A stretch of 64,000 nt of DNA from an uncultured Tateyamaria sp. (GTDB lineage Bacteria; Pseudomonadota; Alphaproteobacteria; Rhodobacterales; Rhodobacteraceae): NCBI RefSeq assembly GCF_947496075.1, contig NZ_CANMBJ010000004.1, positions 682,001 through 746,000 on the forward strand. The letters are read 5' to 3'. Shown in pieces: positions 8,831 through 17,444 of the stretch. Below the pieces are notes generated by a model, which did not search any database, had not been told where the DNA came from, and saw only the letters and a list, made by a program, of their open reading frames with translations. The position numbers and the translations under genes are program-made. Every line of letters begins with the position of its first letter. Position 1 is the stretch's first letter.

Positions 8831-9598
8831 ATGCCCGCCCCCATCAACCCGTTCAAAACCGCGATCAAAAGCGGCGACACCGTCATCGGCTGCTGGCTGT
8901 CATTAGGCGATCCGCTTGCCACCGAAATCGCGGGCACCGCCGGGTTCGACTGGCTGCTGATCGACGGCGAACATACACCTTATGATATCTCGAGAATGCG
9001 GATGCAACTCATGGCACTGGAAGCATCGGACAGCCACGCCGCTGTGCGCGTTCCGGTGGGCGAGACATGGATTATCAAGCAGGTGCTCGACGCAGGCGCG
9101 CAAACCGTACTGGTGCCCATGGTCGAAACGGCGGAACAGGCTCGGCAACTGGTGCACGACGTCCGCTACCCCCCGACCGGCGGGCGCGGGGTGGGCTATT
9201 CCGGCGCGCGGTGCAGCCGCTTCGGCGCAATCACCGACTACGGCCCCACCGCCGATGACCAGATCTGCCTGCTGATCCAAGTAGAAAACCGTGCAGGCAT
9301 CGCCAATCTCGACGACATCCTCGCGGTCGATGGTATCGACGGTGTCTTCATCGGCCCAGCAGACCTCTCTGCAGATATGGGCCACATGGGCCAACTCACC
9401 CACCCCGAGGTGCAGGCCACGATCAAGGACGTCATCGCCCGGATCGAAGCGGCTGGCAAAGCGCCCGGCATCCTCGCCACAACGCCCGACTTCACGCAGG
9501 ACGCTCTCGACTGGGGCGCACGGTTCGTCGCCACGGGGCTTGACCTCCTGATCCTCGCCAAAAGCCTGCGCGAGTTGGCGCAACGCTGGAAACGCTAG
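8831..9598 (+). CDS. HpcH/HpaI-type class II aldolase
   Basis: The 255-residue protein belongs to the HpaI family (4-hydroxy-2-oxoheptanedioate aldolase type), divalent-metal retro-aldolases yielding pyruvate. Visible features are GCWLSLGDP at the start, DGEHTPYD (catalytic His), the conserved metal-site Glu in QVENRAGI, and IGPADLSADMG with the metal Asp. The ATG at 8831 is preceded by AAGGAG. No homoprotocatechuate genes are adjacent, so the natural substrate is open. Its stop overlaps the convergent DUF3095 gene by four bases (CTAG). Confidence 0.88.
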   Translation: MPAPINPFKTAIKSGDTVIGCWLSLGDPLATEIAGTAGFDWLLIDGEHTPYDISRMRMQLMALEASDSHAAVRVPVGETWIIKQVLDAGAQTVLVPMVETAEQARQLVHDVRYPPTGGRGVGYSGARCSRFGAITDYGPTADDQICLLIQVENRAGIANLDDILAVDGIDGVFIGPADLSADMGHMGQLTHPEVQATIKDVIARIEAAGKAPGILATTPDFTQDALDWGARFVATGLDLLILAKSLRELAQRWKR

Positions 9599-10725
9599 GA
9601 CGCCGCCTTCAGCCCGACCGACGCCTGTGTGTAGCCGCCCGCAGCGCCGTCGATGAAGTGCACATGGGTGTCATCCATGATGGAGGGCACGATACATGTC
9701 ATCATGGCTTCGTCTTGGGTGTGCATGCCGTAGCGCACGACACCCTCGGCCCGCGCCTTATCCAACACATCCCGCAATCGCGCGACCGTGCCCGCATCGC
9801 AATCAATCGTCATTTTGAGCCCGTCATCGAACTTGCGGAAATCCGCGTTGCCGCCGACCGTCTTGCGATAATGCGTTGGATCAAAACCACCGAGCTTGAT
9901 GCCGGTCTTGATCAACACCCAGGCGATAAACGTCTCGAACAATACCTTACGACGCGCCGCCTTCACACCTTTTCCGCCATGGCTTGCATGCGCCTCAAGC
10001 GTTGCCCCCACCGGCGGCCAATCCGTGCCCGGACCCTCGGGCGGCGACGGGTGACCGCCCCGATCCAGATGCGCTACCTCAGCCAGCACAACCTCGACCA
10101 CCGCGCCAAACCGCGCTTGATCCACTCTCTCAACCGGCGACAAAAGCAGCGAGAGGATTGTCCCGTTCCGCGCCTTCATGTGGCTCCACCGACAACTTAA
10201 GCCTGTCAGATCGGGCTGTGTCCCCGCGGGGACAGGCGGCACGGTGTCGGCTCCTGCCTTCATCTCTGCCTCGGCCCAACTGACCCCGCCACCGGCAAAC
10301 ATGGCGTAATCCACTCCGTCCGATACAGCATAGCGGGCCACGGCCACCTCTGGCCCAGCAGCCCGAATGTCGGCCACGGAATATTGCCCCACACGCAGAC
10401 CCATATCAAATTCGGTGCGTGCCCAGTTTTGAACTGCAGACAGCGCCCGTCCCGCCTCTTCCGCGAACTCCGGCGGGTGTGCAAAGGCCGCCCCATCCCC
10501 GCCAAAGACAAAAGGAAAAGCCCGGCCGCCAGCCGCATTCATCTGGGCCGAGATCACCGCCGCCCCAATCATGTTCACCGTCTTGTACTTGCCCGCAGCC
10601 ACCGCATCCGTGGACCCCACGATGTCAGAAACACCGACCACCCAATCGTCAGGCAAAGGCGTGTAGTGGCTCAAATCAGCCACATCCGCAAAGACCGTCA
10701 ATCGCGGCAGATCGTCATAAAACAT
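9595..10725 (-). CDS. DUF3095 family protein
   Basis: This 376-residue protein of the DUF3095 family begins MFYDDLPRL. The N-terminal half contains VVGVSDIVGST and FPFVFGGDGAAF. The latter looks like the metal and turn motifs of nucleotidyl cyclase or GGDEF folds, which hints at a cyclase-like fold; this is inference. The C-terminal half (CRWSHMKARNGTILSLLL onward) is family-specific, and I know no established function. The ATG at 10725 follows GGAAGAGG. A copy of the 16-bp palindrome lies inside the gene at 10219-10234. Confidence 0.8.
   Translation of the reverse strand: MFYDDLPRLTVFADVADLSHYTPLPDDWVVGVSDIVGSTDAVAAGKYKTVNMIGAAVISAQMNAAGGRAFPFVFGGDGAAFAHPPEFAEEAGRALSAVQNWARTEFDMGLRVGQYSVADIRAAGPEVAVARYAVSDGVDYAMFAGGGVSWAEAEMKAGADTVPPVPAGTQPDLTGLSCRWSHMKARNGTILSLLLSPVERVDQARFGAVVEVVLAEVAHLDRGGHPSPPEGPGTDWPPVGATLEAHASHGGKGVKAARRKVLFETFIAWVLIKTGIKLGGFDPTHYRKTVGGNADFRKFDDGLKMTIDCDAGTVARLRDVLDKARAEGVVRYGMHTQDEAMMTCIVPSIMDDTHVHFIDGAAGGYTQASVGLKAAS
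10219..10234. repeat. 16-bp perfect palindrome TGTCCCCGCGGGGACA, copy 1
   Basis: An exact 16-base palindrome inside the DUF3095 gene. Identical copies occur at 32435-32450 and 56771-56786. Confidence 0.85.
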
Positions 10726-10828
10726 CTTGTACCTCTTCCCCCCGACCCTATCACGGGCGGGTCCCCACACAATGCGCCTTGCACCTCCCCGCGCCCCATG
10801 CCACGCAAGCGGCAGAAGTGAGGACCCC

Positions 10829-12001
10829 ATGCAAACCGGATTGATCCTGCTGGCGCTGGCCTATGTGCTCAGCCAGTTCTTTCGCGCCTTTCTGGCAGTT
10901 CTGACAGGCCCGCTTGAGGCTGATCTAGGCATCACGCCCGACGTGCTTGCCACGGCCTCTGGCTATTGGTTCCTTGCCTTCGCACTTATGCAACTGCCCG
11001 TGGGCAAGGCGCTGGATACGCTTGGCCCACGCCGCACGGGTGGCTGGCTGTTTCTGGTCGGTGGCGCAGGCGGGGCGGCCCTTTTCGCTGTGGCCCAAGG
11101 CCCAATCTACATCCACGCCGCCATGGCCCTGATCGGCATTGGCTGCTCACCCGTCCTTATGGCCAGTTTTTACATCTTCGCGCGCGAGTTTGATCCGGCC
11201 CGGTTTGCGACGCTGGCAGCGCTGATGATCGGGATTGGCACCATCGGCAACCTGATCTCCAGCTACCCCATGGCCTTTGCGGTCGACACAATGGGCTGGC
11301 GCCTCAGCATGTGGGCGCTCGCAGCCGTCACAGCCATTGTCGCAATAGGAGTCCTGCTGTCTGTCCGCGACCCGGCCAAAGCAGACTCTGCAGGCAATGG
11401 ATCCTTGTTTGACCTGCTGCGCATGCCGGTCCTGTGGCTCATCATTCCGATCATGTTCGTCAACTACGCTCCTGTCGCTGCCGTGCGTGGCCTGTGGATC
11501 GGGCCCTACCTGCGCGACGTATTCGACCAGACGACGGCCCAGATCGGGATTGCCACGCTGGTAATGAGCCTTGCCATGATCCTCGGCACCATCGCCTATG
11601 GCCCGCTCGACCGAATTTTTGGGACCCGCAAGTGGATCGTCTTCACAGGCAATGCCCTGACGGTTGCAATTCTGGCCCTGGTGATCTTCTGGATCGACGC
11701 TGGCCCATGGACCTCGATCATTCTGTTTGCCGCCATCGGCGCACTTGGCGCGTCCTTCCCGGTCATCATCGCTCACGCGCGCAGCTTCTTCCCCCCGCAC
11801 CTTACCGGGCGCGGTGTTACCCTGATGAACCTCTTTGGAATCGGGGGCGTCGGAGTCATGCAAACCATCTCGGGGCGCATCCACACGGCCACGGCAGGCG
11901 GCGATCCATCCGCACCCTACATCGCGATCTTCGGCTTTTTCGCCATCGCGCTCGCGATAGGTGTGGCGATCTATGCACTAAGCCGTGACTCCACCGACTG
12001 A
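10829..12001 (+). CDS. MFS transporter
   Basis: The 390-residue product has about twelve membrane helices and a typical MFS loop after TM2 (GKALDTLGPRRTG, about 58-70). The weaker match at the second half (GPLDRIFGTRKW) is the symmetry-related loop. Early acidic residues and overall layout resemble the CynX/NarK-like part of the superfamily, but the substrate is not evident. The ATG at 10829 follows a GTGAGGA-like site. It diverges from DUF3095 and is followed closely by asd, with which it probably shares only neighbourhood. Confidence 0.85.
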   Translation: MQTGLILLALAYVLSQFFRAFLAVLTGPLEADLGITPDVLATASGYWFLAFALMQLPVGKALDTLGPRRTGGWLFLVGGAGGAALFAVAQGPIYIHAAMALIGIGCSPVLMASFYIFAREFDPARFATLAALMIGIGTIGNLISSYPMAFAVDTMGWRLSMWALAAVTAIVAIGVLLSVRDPAKADSAGNGSLFDLLRMPVLWLIIPIMFVNYAPVAAVRGLWIGPYLRDVFDQTTAQIGIATLVMSLAMILGTIAYGPLDRIFGTRKWIVFTGNALTVAILALVIFWIDAGPWTSIILFAAIGALGASFPVIIAHARSFFPPHLTGRGVTLMNLFGIGGVGVMQTISGRIHTATAGGDPSAPYIAIFGFFAIALAIGVAIYALSRDSTD

Positions 12002-12064
12002 CGCCCTTTCCCCCATCCGGCAATGGGTGTAAGGGCCACGCACCTACCCGAAAAGGAGTCGATT

Positions 12065-13087
12065 ATGGGGTATCGTGTCGTCGTCGCGGGCGCCACCGGT
12101 AACGTGGGCCGCGAAATGCTGAACATCCTGGCCGAGCGCCAGTTTCCTGTGGACGAGCTCGCCGCGCTGGCAAGCCGCCGTTCGCTGGGCACGGAAGTGT
12201 CCTTTGGGGAGCAGACATTGACGACAAAAGACCTTGACACGTTCGACTTCACGGGCTGGGACATTGCGCTCTTTGCCATCGGCTCGGACGCGACCAAGAA
12301 ATACGCGCCCGTCGCAGCCAAGGCCGGCTGCGTGGTCATCGATAACTCGTCGCTCTATCGCTACGACCCTGATGTGCCGCTGATCGTGCCCGAAGTGAAC
12401 GCCGACGCGATCGAGGGCTACGCGAAGAAGAACATCATCGCCAACCCCAACTGCTCGACCGCGCAAATGGTCGTGGCGCTGAAGCCGTTGCATGATCGCG
12501 CCAAGATCAAGCGCGTGGTGGTCAGCACTTACCAATCCGTGTCCGGTGCTGGTGCTGCCGGCATGGATGAGCTGTGGGACCAGACCAAGGCCGTGTACAA
12601 TCCCACGACCGATGTAGAGCCCGCCAAGTTCACCAAGCAGATCGCCTTCAACGTGATCCCGCATATCGACAGCTTCATGGACGACGGCTCGACCAAGGAA
12701 GAATGGAAGATGGTTGCCGAGACGAAAAAGATCATTGATCCGTCGATCAAGGTCACGGCCACTTGCGTGCGTGTGCCCGTGTTCGTTGGCCACTCCGAAG
12801 CTGTGAATATCGAGACAGAGGATTTCCTCGACGAAGACGAAGCGCGCGACATCTTGCGCGAAGCGCCCGGGATCATGGTGATCGACAAGCGCGAGGACGG
12901 TGGCTACGTCACGCCGGTGGAATGCGTGGGCGACTTTGCCACGTTCATCAGCCGCCTCCGGCAAGACAGCACAATCGACAACGGCCTGAACTTCTGGTGC
13001 GTGTCGGACAACCTGCGCAAGGGTGCTGCCTTGAATGCCGTGCAGATTGCCGAAGTGCTGGGCACACGGATCCTGAAAAAGGGCTGA
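12065..13087 (+). CDS. asd: Aspartate-semialdehyde dehydrogenase
   Basis: Asd catalyses NADPH-dependent reduction of aspartyl phosphate to aspartate semialdehyde, the branch point to lysine/diaminopimelate, threonine and methionine. The 340-residue protein shows the Rossmann motif GATGNVGREML (9-19), active-site Cys in NPNCSTAQM (about 129), SGAGAAGMDE, and the catalytic His in FVGHSEAV. The ATG at 12065 has AAAAGGAG seven bases upstream. An intrinsic terminator follows. Confidence 0.95.
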   Translation: MGYRVVVAGATGNVGREMLNILAERQFPVDELAALASRRSLGTEVSFGEQTLTTKDLDTFDFTGWDIALFAIGSDATKKYAPVAAKAGCVVIDNSSLYRYDPDVPLIVPEVNADAIEGYAKKNIIANPNCSTAQMVVALKPLHDRAKIKRVVVSTYQSVSGAGAAGMDELWDQTKAVYNPTTDVEPAKFTKQIAFNVIPHIDSFMDDGSTKEEWKMVAETKKIIDPSIKVTATCVRVPVFVGHSEAVNIETEDFLDEDEARDILREAPGIMVIDKREDGGYVTPVECVGDFATFISRLRQDSTIDNGLNFWCVSDNLRKGAALNAVQIAEVLGTRILKKG

Positions 13088-13112
13088 AGCCAAAACGCAT
13101 ATTGCGGGGAAC

Positions 13113-13138
13113 AAGGGGCCAATCGGCCCCTTTTCTTT
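13113..13138 (+). terminator. Intrinsic terminator of asd
   Basis: An 8-bp stem AAGGGGCC/GGCCCCTT (13113-13120, 13125-13132) with a 4-base loop is followed by a T-rich tract, 25 bases after the asd stop. Confidence 0.85.
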
Positions 13139-13184
13139 TGCCCGCCCCGGTGCAGAGTAGGGATATCAAACAAAAGGTGTCCAC

Positions 13185-14798
13185 ATGCGTTTTGCCGTGA
13201 TCCTCGCCCTGCTGCCATTGCCCGCCCTCGCCGATACATTTGTGGTTCAGGCCCCACCGGTTGCGGCAACCATCTATGCCCAAGGAGCCCTTGTTTCACG
13301 CAACACCAGCCTGCAATTGCCTGCCGGTCAGCACAGGCTGGAACTGCGGGACATGGACCCATCCCTGTCGCTGGATGCGATGAACATCCGCCTGAACGGA
13401 GCAACCATAACCTCGCGCAGCTGGACCGCTCGACCGGACGGCCCCTATCGTGCGCCGCGCACCCCCGAATGGATGGTAGCGAAAGCCGCACTGGAAGCCG
13501 CCACAGAAGTCTTGGCCGCACTTGATGATGAAATTGCACTGGCTCAGGCCTCGGCCCAGGCGGCGCAAGATCAGATAGACTTCCTGAACGGCCTGACCGT
13601 TTCCGAGGATACAGCGACGGATGTGGATACGCTGCGCGCCATCGGGCAACTGATTGCAAGCGACGGAACCGCCGCGCGCGCGGCCATGCGAGGTGCCGAG
13701 GTCGAGATACGGAAACTGAAGCGCCAGCGGCCCGACCTTGAATTCAGTGTTGCCAAAGTGCAGGCGGCATTGGATGCAGCAACACCAACCAACACGGCCC
13801 CCGCGACGCTGTCCTTGAGCATCGACGTGCCTGAACAGACAGAGGCAACGCTCGACCTGTCCTACATCACAGGCGGTGTGTCATGGGCGCCCGTCTATGC
13901 CTTCGATCTGGTCGACAATACATCCCTTTCAATCGCGCGCAGTGCCGTCATCTCGCAATTCACAAACGAGGATTGGACCAACATCGAACTGACGCTATCC
14001 ACGCTCGAACCCTTTGCCCAATCCGAACCCAGCCAATTGTGGCCACAGCGTCGCCGGATCGAAGACCCGGTACAGCAGAAACGTGAACTGCTGCGCATTG
14101 AATCCGACAGCGCCATGGGTATTGCCGAGCCCATCATCGAAGCGCCGGTCATCGTCCAAGAGGTGGCCTCCGCCAATTTCGACGGCATCGGGGTGACCTA
14201 CACCCTACCCACACCCGCAACTATCCGTGCAAAAAGCGAAGAGCTTGAGATCGCCCTGGATACGTTAGTGATGGACGCAGCGCTGAGCGCGCGCGCTGTC
14301 CCGCGCTTTGATGACGCTGCTTTCCGACTGGCTAAGGTCACCAACACCAGCGCCGAAATCCTACTGCCGGGGCGCGCATTGCTCTATGTAGACGGTCAGC
14401 TTGTGGGCAACACCCAAGTAAGCGCGCTGCCGCCGAATGCTGAGGCAGACATATTCTTTGGCCGCATCGACGGCCTGCGCCTGACCCGTACCGTCCTCAA
14501 CCGCAACGAAGGTGATCGCGGGATTATCACCCGCTCGAACGAGGAAACCGAAGAGGTGCGGATCGAGGTTGAGAACCTGACCAATCAGGCATGGGATGTG
14601 GCAGTGCGTGACGTCGTGCCCTTTTCAGAACAGGAAGACCTCGTGATTGATTGGTCTGCTTCGCCTGCGCCGAACATCAGCGCGGTGAACGATCAGCGCG
14701 GCATTCTCGAATGGCAAATGTCAGTCCCAGCCGGGCAAACACAAAGCATATCGGTCAATACGAAGCTCACTTGGCCCGAAGATAAGGTGCTGCGCTAG
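13185..14798 (+). CDS. DUF4139 domain protein (mucoidy inhibitor MuiA-like), periplasmic
   Basis: The 537-residue protein has a signal peptide (cleavage near ALA-D, residue 16), an N-terminal DUF4140-like beta region (about 20-90), a coiled-coil-prone alpha segment (about 95-205), and a large C-terminal DUF4139 beta domain (about 215-535) with the family phrase YITGGVSWAPVYAF. The MuiA family was named for suppression of mucoidy; its biochemical role is unknown. It is a single gene after the asd terminator. Confidence 0.8.
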   Translation: MRFAVILALLPLPALADTFVVQAPPVAATIYAQGALVSRNTSLQLPAGQHRLELRDMDPSLSLDAMNIRLNGATITSRSWTARPDGPYRAPRTPEWMVAKAALEAATEVLAALDDEIALAQASAQAAQDQIDFLNGLTVSEDTATDVDTLRAIGQLIASDGTAARAAMRGAEVEIRKLKRQRPDLEFSVAKVQAALDAATPTNTAPATLSLSIDVPEQTEATLDLSYITGGVSWAPVYAFDLVDNTSLSIARSAVISQFTNEDWTNIELTLSTLEPFAQSEPSQLWPQRRRIEDPVQQKRELLRIESDSAMGIAEPIIEAPVIVQEVASANFDGIGVTYTLPTPATIRAKSEELEIALDTLVMDAALSARAVPRFDDAAFRLAKVTNTSAEILLPGRALLYVDGQLVGNTQVSALPPNAEADIFFGRIDGLRLTRTVLNRNEGDRGIITRSNEETEEVRIEVENLTNQAWDVAVRDVVPFSEQEDLVIDWSASPAPNISAVNDQRGILEWQMSVPAGQTQSISVNTKLTWPEDKVLR

Positions 14799-15303
14799 TA
14801 ACGGCCTAATAGCGGTGATCTAGGCGGTTTCGTCAAAGTTTAGCCAAGTAGAGACCTCACTCAATCACCTGATTTTGTTCAGTGTTTACAGGCCTTGGGC
14901 GATTTTCGACATAATGCTGGTTTCTGGAAAGGAATCGGTAATTCTGCGCTGGGATACTTACATCACCAACGGGCCCCTCGGGCCGCATACGACGCAGGAC
15001 ACCGCAACCCCGGTTGCCCATAATCCTGCAATCAGGGCGATGCAAAAGCGCGCCTGTCTGCAGTACATGATGCTGCATGGGTCAGTGGCAGGACGCCATG
15101 TTTAATTCGCCTGATCGATGGATGCGCGGGCTTCGGGTTTTTGCACATGCATCACAGCTTCGACAGCGCTGCGCCTCGTGCTGTGCCATCGAAACAAGAC
15201 TTCTGCGCGGTGAAGGAACCAGTGAATGGGTGAGTGGCGTGCGGATGAGTGAGGTAACGAGTGGTTTGGGCGGTGCATCCAGTGGGAGGCACCGCCCCTT
15301 TTT
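14799..15303. other. 505-base non-coding stretch, possible plus-strand small RNA
   Basis: No convincing gene is visible: short frames at 14875-15105 (+) and 15102-15386 (-) lack ribosome sites and family resemblance. The stretch ends in a strong plus-strand terminator (15268-15305) although the nearest plus-strand gene stops 470 bases earlier. A TTTACA-17-GACATA promoter-like pair begins near 14885. An untranslated transcript of up to about 400 nt is plausible. It lacks features I would expect of tmRNA, RNase P RNA or 4.5S RNA. Confidence 0.4.
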
Positions 15304-15305
15304 TT
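15268..15305 (+). terminator. Strong intrinsic terminator on the plus strand
   Basis: A 9-bp stem GGGCGGTGC/GCACCGCCC (15268-15276, 15289-15297) with a 12-base loop is followed by C and then a run of T reaching 15305. It abuts the sbtB stop codon, but the T-run is on the plus strand, so it does not terminate the sbt operon. Confidence 0.8.
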
Positions 15306-15615
15306 AAAACCGTTCGGCCCGTAGCACTTCGCAATCGCCCACAGTGACAATGCCGATATGACGCTCCACCACGGTAAAAGCCGCATCCAACAATGCGTCC
15401 AACCGCTCGGGCCGGATCACACAGATCACTTGCACCATGCCCGTACCACGGCTGACCTGACCTTCACGGCTCCATGTGCCAGACTGACCGGACCCACCCA
15501 GAACGGGCAATATGGTCCATCCCGTTACACCAGCGTCGGCCATGGCATCAGTCAAACGACTCTGCATCACTTGCTCAATGATGATGGCAACGCGTTTCGC
15601 CTTGTGCGTCTGCAT
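15304..15615 (-). CDS. sbtB: SbtB-like PII-superfamily regulator
   Basis: The 103-residue protein has a ferredoxin-like PII fold: beta1 with AIIIEQVM, a T-loop-like segment GGSGQSGTWSREGQVSRG (about 41-58), and a C-terminal IGIVTVGDCEVLR that lines up with PII/SbtB ends. The uridylylation Tyr of classical GlnB is absent. It lies three bases downstream of sbtA. In cyanobacteria SbtB binds adenylyl nucleotides and gates SbtA; the same role is inferred here. It lacks the CGPxGC redox tail known from some cyanobacterial SbtB. Confidence 0.75.
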   Translation of the reverse strand: MQTHKAKRVAIIIEQVMQSRLTDAMADAGVTGWTILPVLGGSGQSGTWSREGQVSRGTGMVQVICVIRPERLDALLDAAFTVVERHIGIVTVGDCEVLRAERF

Positions 15616-15618
15616 GGT

Positions 15619-16596
15619 CTATCCTCCGGTCAGCGCGCTGGCGGCGGCAACATAGATCGGGATGCCCAGCGTCAAGTTGAATGGAAACGTGACCCCCAGC
15701 GACAGGGTCAAATAGATGGATGGGTTCGCCTCGGGCAGCGCTACGCGCATCGCGGCGGGCACGGCAATATAGCTGGCTGACGCAGACAGCACCATAAACA
15801 GCGCCACGCCCCCGGTGCTGACGCCCAGCAGCAGACCTGTAAGACAACCAAACGTGGCGCCAACCAGCGGCATCACCATACCAAAAGCCAGTACACCTGG
15901 GCGCAAAACACCTGATCCACCGCGCAGGCCGCGCCCCGCAACCAGTCCCATGTCCAACAGGAACAGGCACAGCACACCCTGAAACGGCGACACGATAAAC
16001 GCCTCTATCTTCACCAGCCCGTCCGTGCCGGTGATCCAACCAATCAAGAAGCTGCCGACCAACAACACGATTGACCCGTTCAACAAGATCTCACGCATCA
16101 GTTCAGGGTCCATGCGACGGCTGTCCCCACCGCGAGAGATCAGCCACAAGGCCGACAAGATCGCGGGCGCTTCCATAGCTGCGGCAACGGCCACCATGTA
16201 CCCTTCGGCCGCAATCCCACTACCTTCCAGCACAGACGATGCTGCCACAAAGGTCACGATGGAAATCGAGCCATAGTGGGCTGCCACCGCTGCTGCATCC
16301 AGGCGGCTGAGGTTCCCCATCACCTGCAGCAACCCAAAGGCCACCATGGGCAAAGCCGCCGATAACACGATCCCCGCCAAAAGGGAGGCCGCCAGCGTTC
16401 CGTCAATGCCGTGATCAGCCACGCTCACGCCGCCCTTGAAGCCGATGGCAAACAGCAGGTAGATCGACATGCCCTTGGCCACGGCCTCTGGAATATTAAG
16501 GTCGGACCGCGCCAGCGACGCGGCCACACCCAATGCAAAACTCAGAATGATGGGCGACAGCAAGTTTGTCGCCGCAAGGCTCAGGATCTGATCCAA
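15619..16596 (-). CDS. sbtA: SbtA-family sodium-dependent bicarbonate transporter
   Basis: The 325-residue membrane protein has about ten helices in two inverted halves and matches the SbtA (DUF897) family: N-terminal NLLSPIILSFALG, AHYGSISIVTF near the centre, and a second-half NGSIVLLVGSFLIG. SbtA is a high-affinity Na+/HCO3- symporter in cyanobacteria. It sits between a beta-carbonic anhydrase (24 bases upstream) and an SbtB-like regulator, which strongly supports the bicarbonate assignment. No RuBisCO or carboxysome genes are visible in the window. Confidence 0.85.
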   Translation of the reverse strand: MDQILSLAATNLLSPIILSFALGVAASLARSDLNIPEAVAKGMSIYLLFAIGFKGGVSVADHGIDGTLAASLLAGIVLSAALPMVAFGLLQVMGNLSRLDAAAVAAHYGSISIVTFVAASSVLEGSGIAAEGYMVAVAAAMEAPAILSALWLISRGGDSRRMDPELMREILLNGSIVLLVGSFLIGWITGTDGLVKIEAFIVSPFQGVLCLFLLDMGLVAGRGLRGGSGVLRPGVLAFGMVMPLVGATFGCLTGLLLGVSTGGVALFMVLSASASYIAVPAAMRVALPEANPSIYLTLSLGVTFPFNLTLGIPIYVAAASALTGG

Positions 16597-16620
16597 ATCT
16601 GTCCCCTCGGGTGTGCCGGC

Positions 16621-17271
16621 TCAGACCGGCTGGAAATCAAGTGTTTTGCCCATGAATTGCTTCAACCCGCCCTCGGCGATGTCTGTCCAAAGGCCGTGAA
16701 TGCTCAAAGAGCCAGTGTTCACCCGCTCTTCGACAAAGGGGAAGGACATCAGGTTCTCCATCGAGGTCACGACGGCCAACTGTTCAAGACGCTCGGCCTT
16801 GTCCTCTGGGGTTTTCATATCGGCCACTTCGGGGAACTTCGGACGCAGGATGTCCATCCAGCGCCCCACAAAGCTGCCCTTTTCTTCCAGCTCGGGCGCG
16901 CGCCCCTCGCACATGTCAATACAGCCCTGCACGCCGCCACAACGGGAATGGCCAAGCACAACCAGATGCGCGACTTCCAGAACATTGACCGCATATTCGA
17001 CCGCCGCCGAGGTACCGTGATGTTCGCCATCCGGTTCAAAGGGCGGCACCAGATTCGCAATGTTGCGATGGATAAAGAACTCGCCCTGGTCCGCGCCAAA
17101 GATCGACGTCACATTCACCCGGCTGTCACAGCAAGAAATGACCATTGCGCGTGGGCGCTGCCCCTCGGTCGCAAGGCGTTTATACCAAGCGCCATTCTCG
17201 GCATAGGTCGTCGCCTTCCATCCCTGATAGCGCTGCAAAAGGAAGGTAGGAAGCGGCTTGATCCTGTGCAT
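16621..17271 (-). CDS. Beta-class carbonic anhydrase
   Basis: This zinc enzyme interconverts CO2 and bicarbonate. The 216-residue protein has Zn ligands Cys47 (C-x-D-S-R, with the Asp49/Arg51 dyad), His108 and Cys111 (GHSRCGG). It is the first gene of the minus-strand operon with sbtA and sbtB, so uptake and hydration/dehydration of inorganic carbon are co-expressed. No signal peptide is visible, so it is cytoplasmic. Confidence 0.92.
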   Translation of the reverse strand: MHRIKPLPTFLLQRYQGWKATTYAENGAWYKRLATEGQRPRAMVISCCDSRVNVTSIFGADQGEFFIHRNIANLVPPFEPDGEHHGTSAAVEYAVNVLEVAHLVVLGHSRCGGVQGCIDMCEGRAPELEEKGSFVGRWMDILRPKFPEVADMKTPEDKAERLEQLAVVTSMENLMSFPFVEERVNTGSLSIHGLWTDIAEGGLKQFMGKTLDFQPV

Positions 17272-17321
17272 GTGCGTCCCCGGTTCATCTGGTCATTGCT
17301 TGTCTGGCAGGGTGACTAGCC

Positions 17322-17340
17322 CGAATTCTTGTCAAATTCG
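17322..17340. promoter_or_regulatory. Inverted repeat in the carbonic anhydrase / HPt-like divergent region
   Basis: CGAATT-N7-AATTCG (17322-17327 and 17335-17340) lies between the divergent carbonic anhydrase operon and the 17445 gene. Size and position suit a dimeric regulator's operator. No regulator gene is adjacent, and the arms are short. Confidence 0.35.
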
Positions 17341-17444
17341 AGCGAAAAGACTGACCCATCATAACGATTTGGGAAGAGTGTTTGACCCATAACGGATCGA
17401 AGCCGTGGGGGCATACCGACTTTTGGGTGAGTAGAGGTGACGTT

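Noticed and set aside
12044-13114. 356-codon minus-strand frame opposite asd
   Set aside because: Asd motifs on the plus strand are complete; this frame is a composition artefact.
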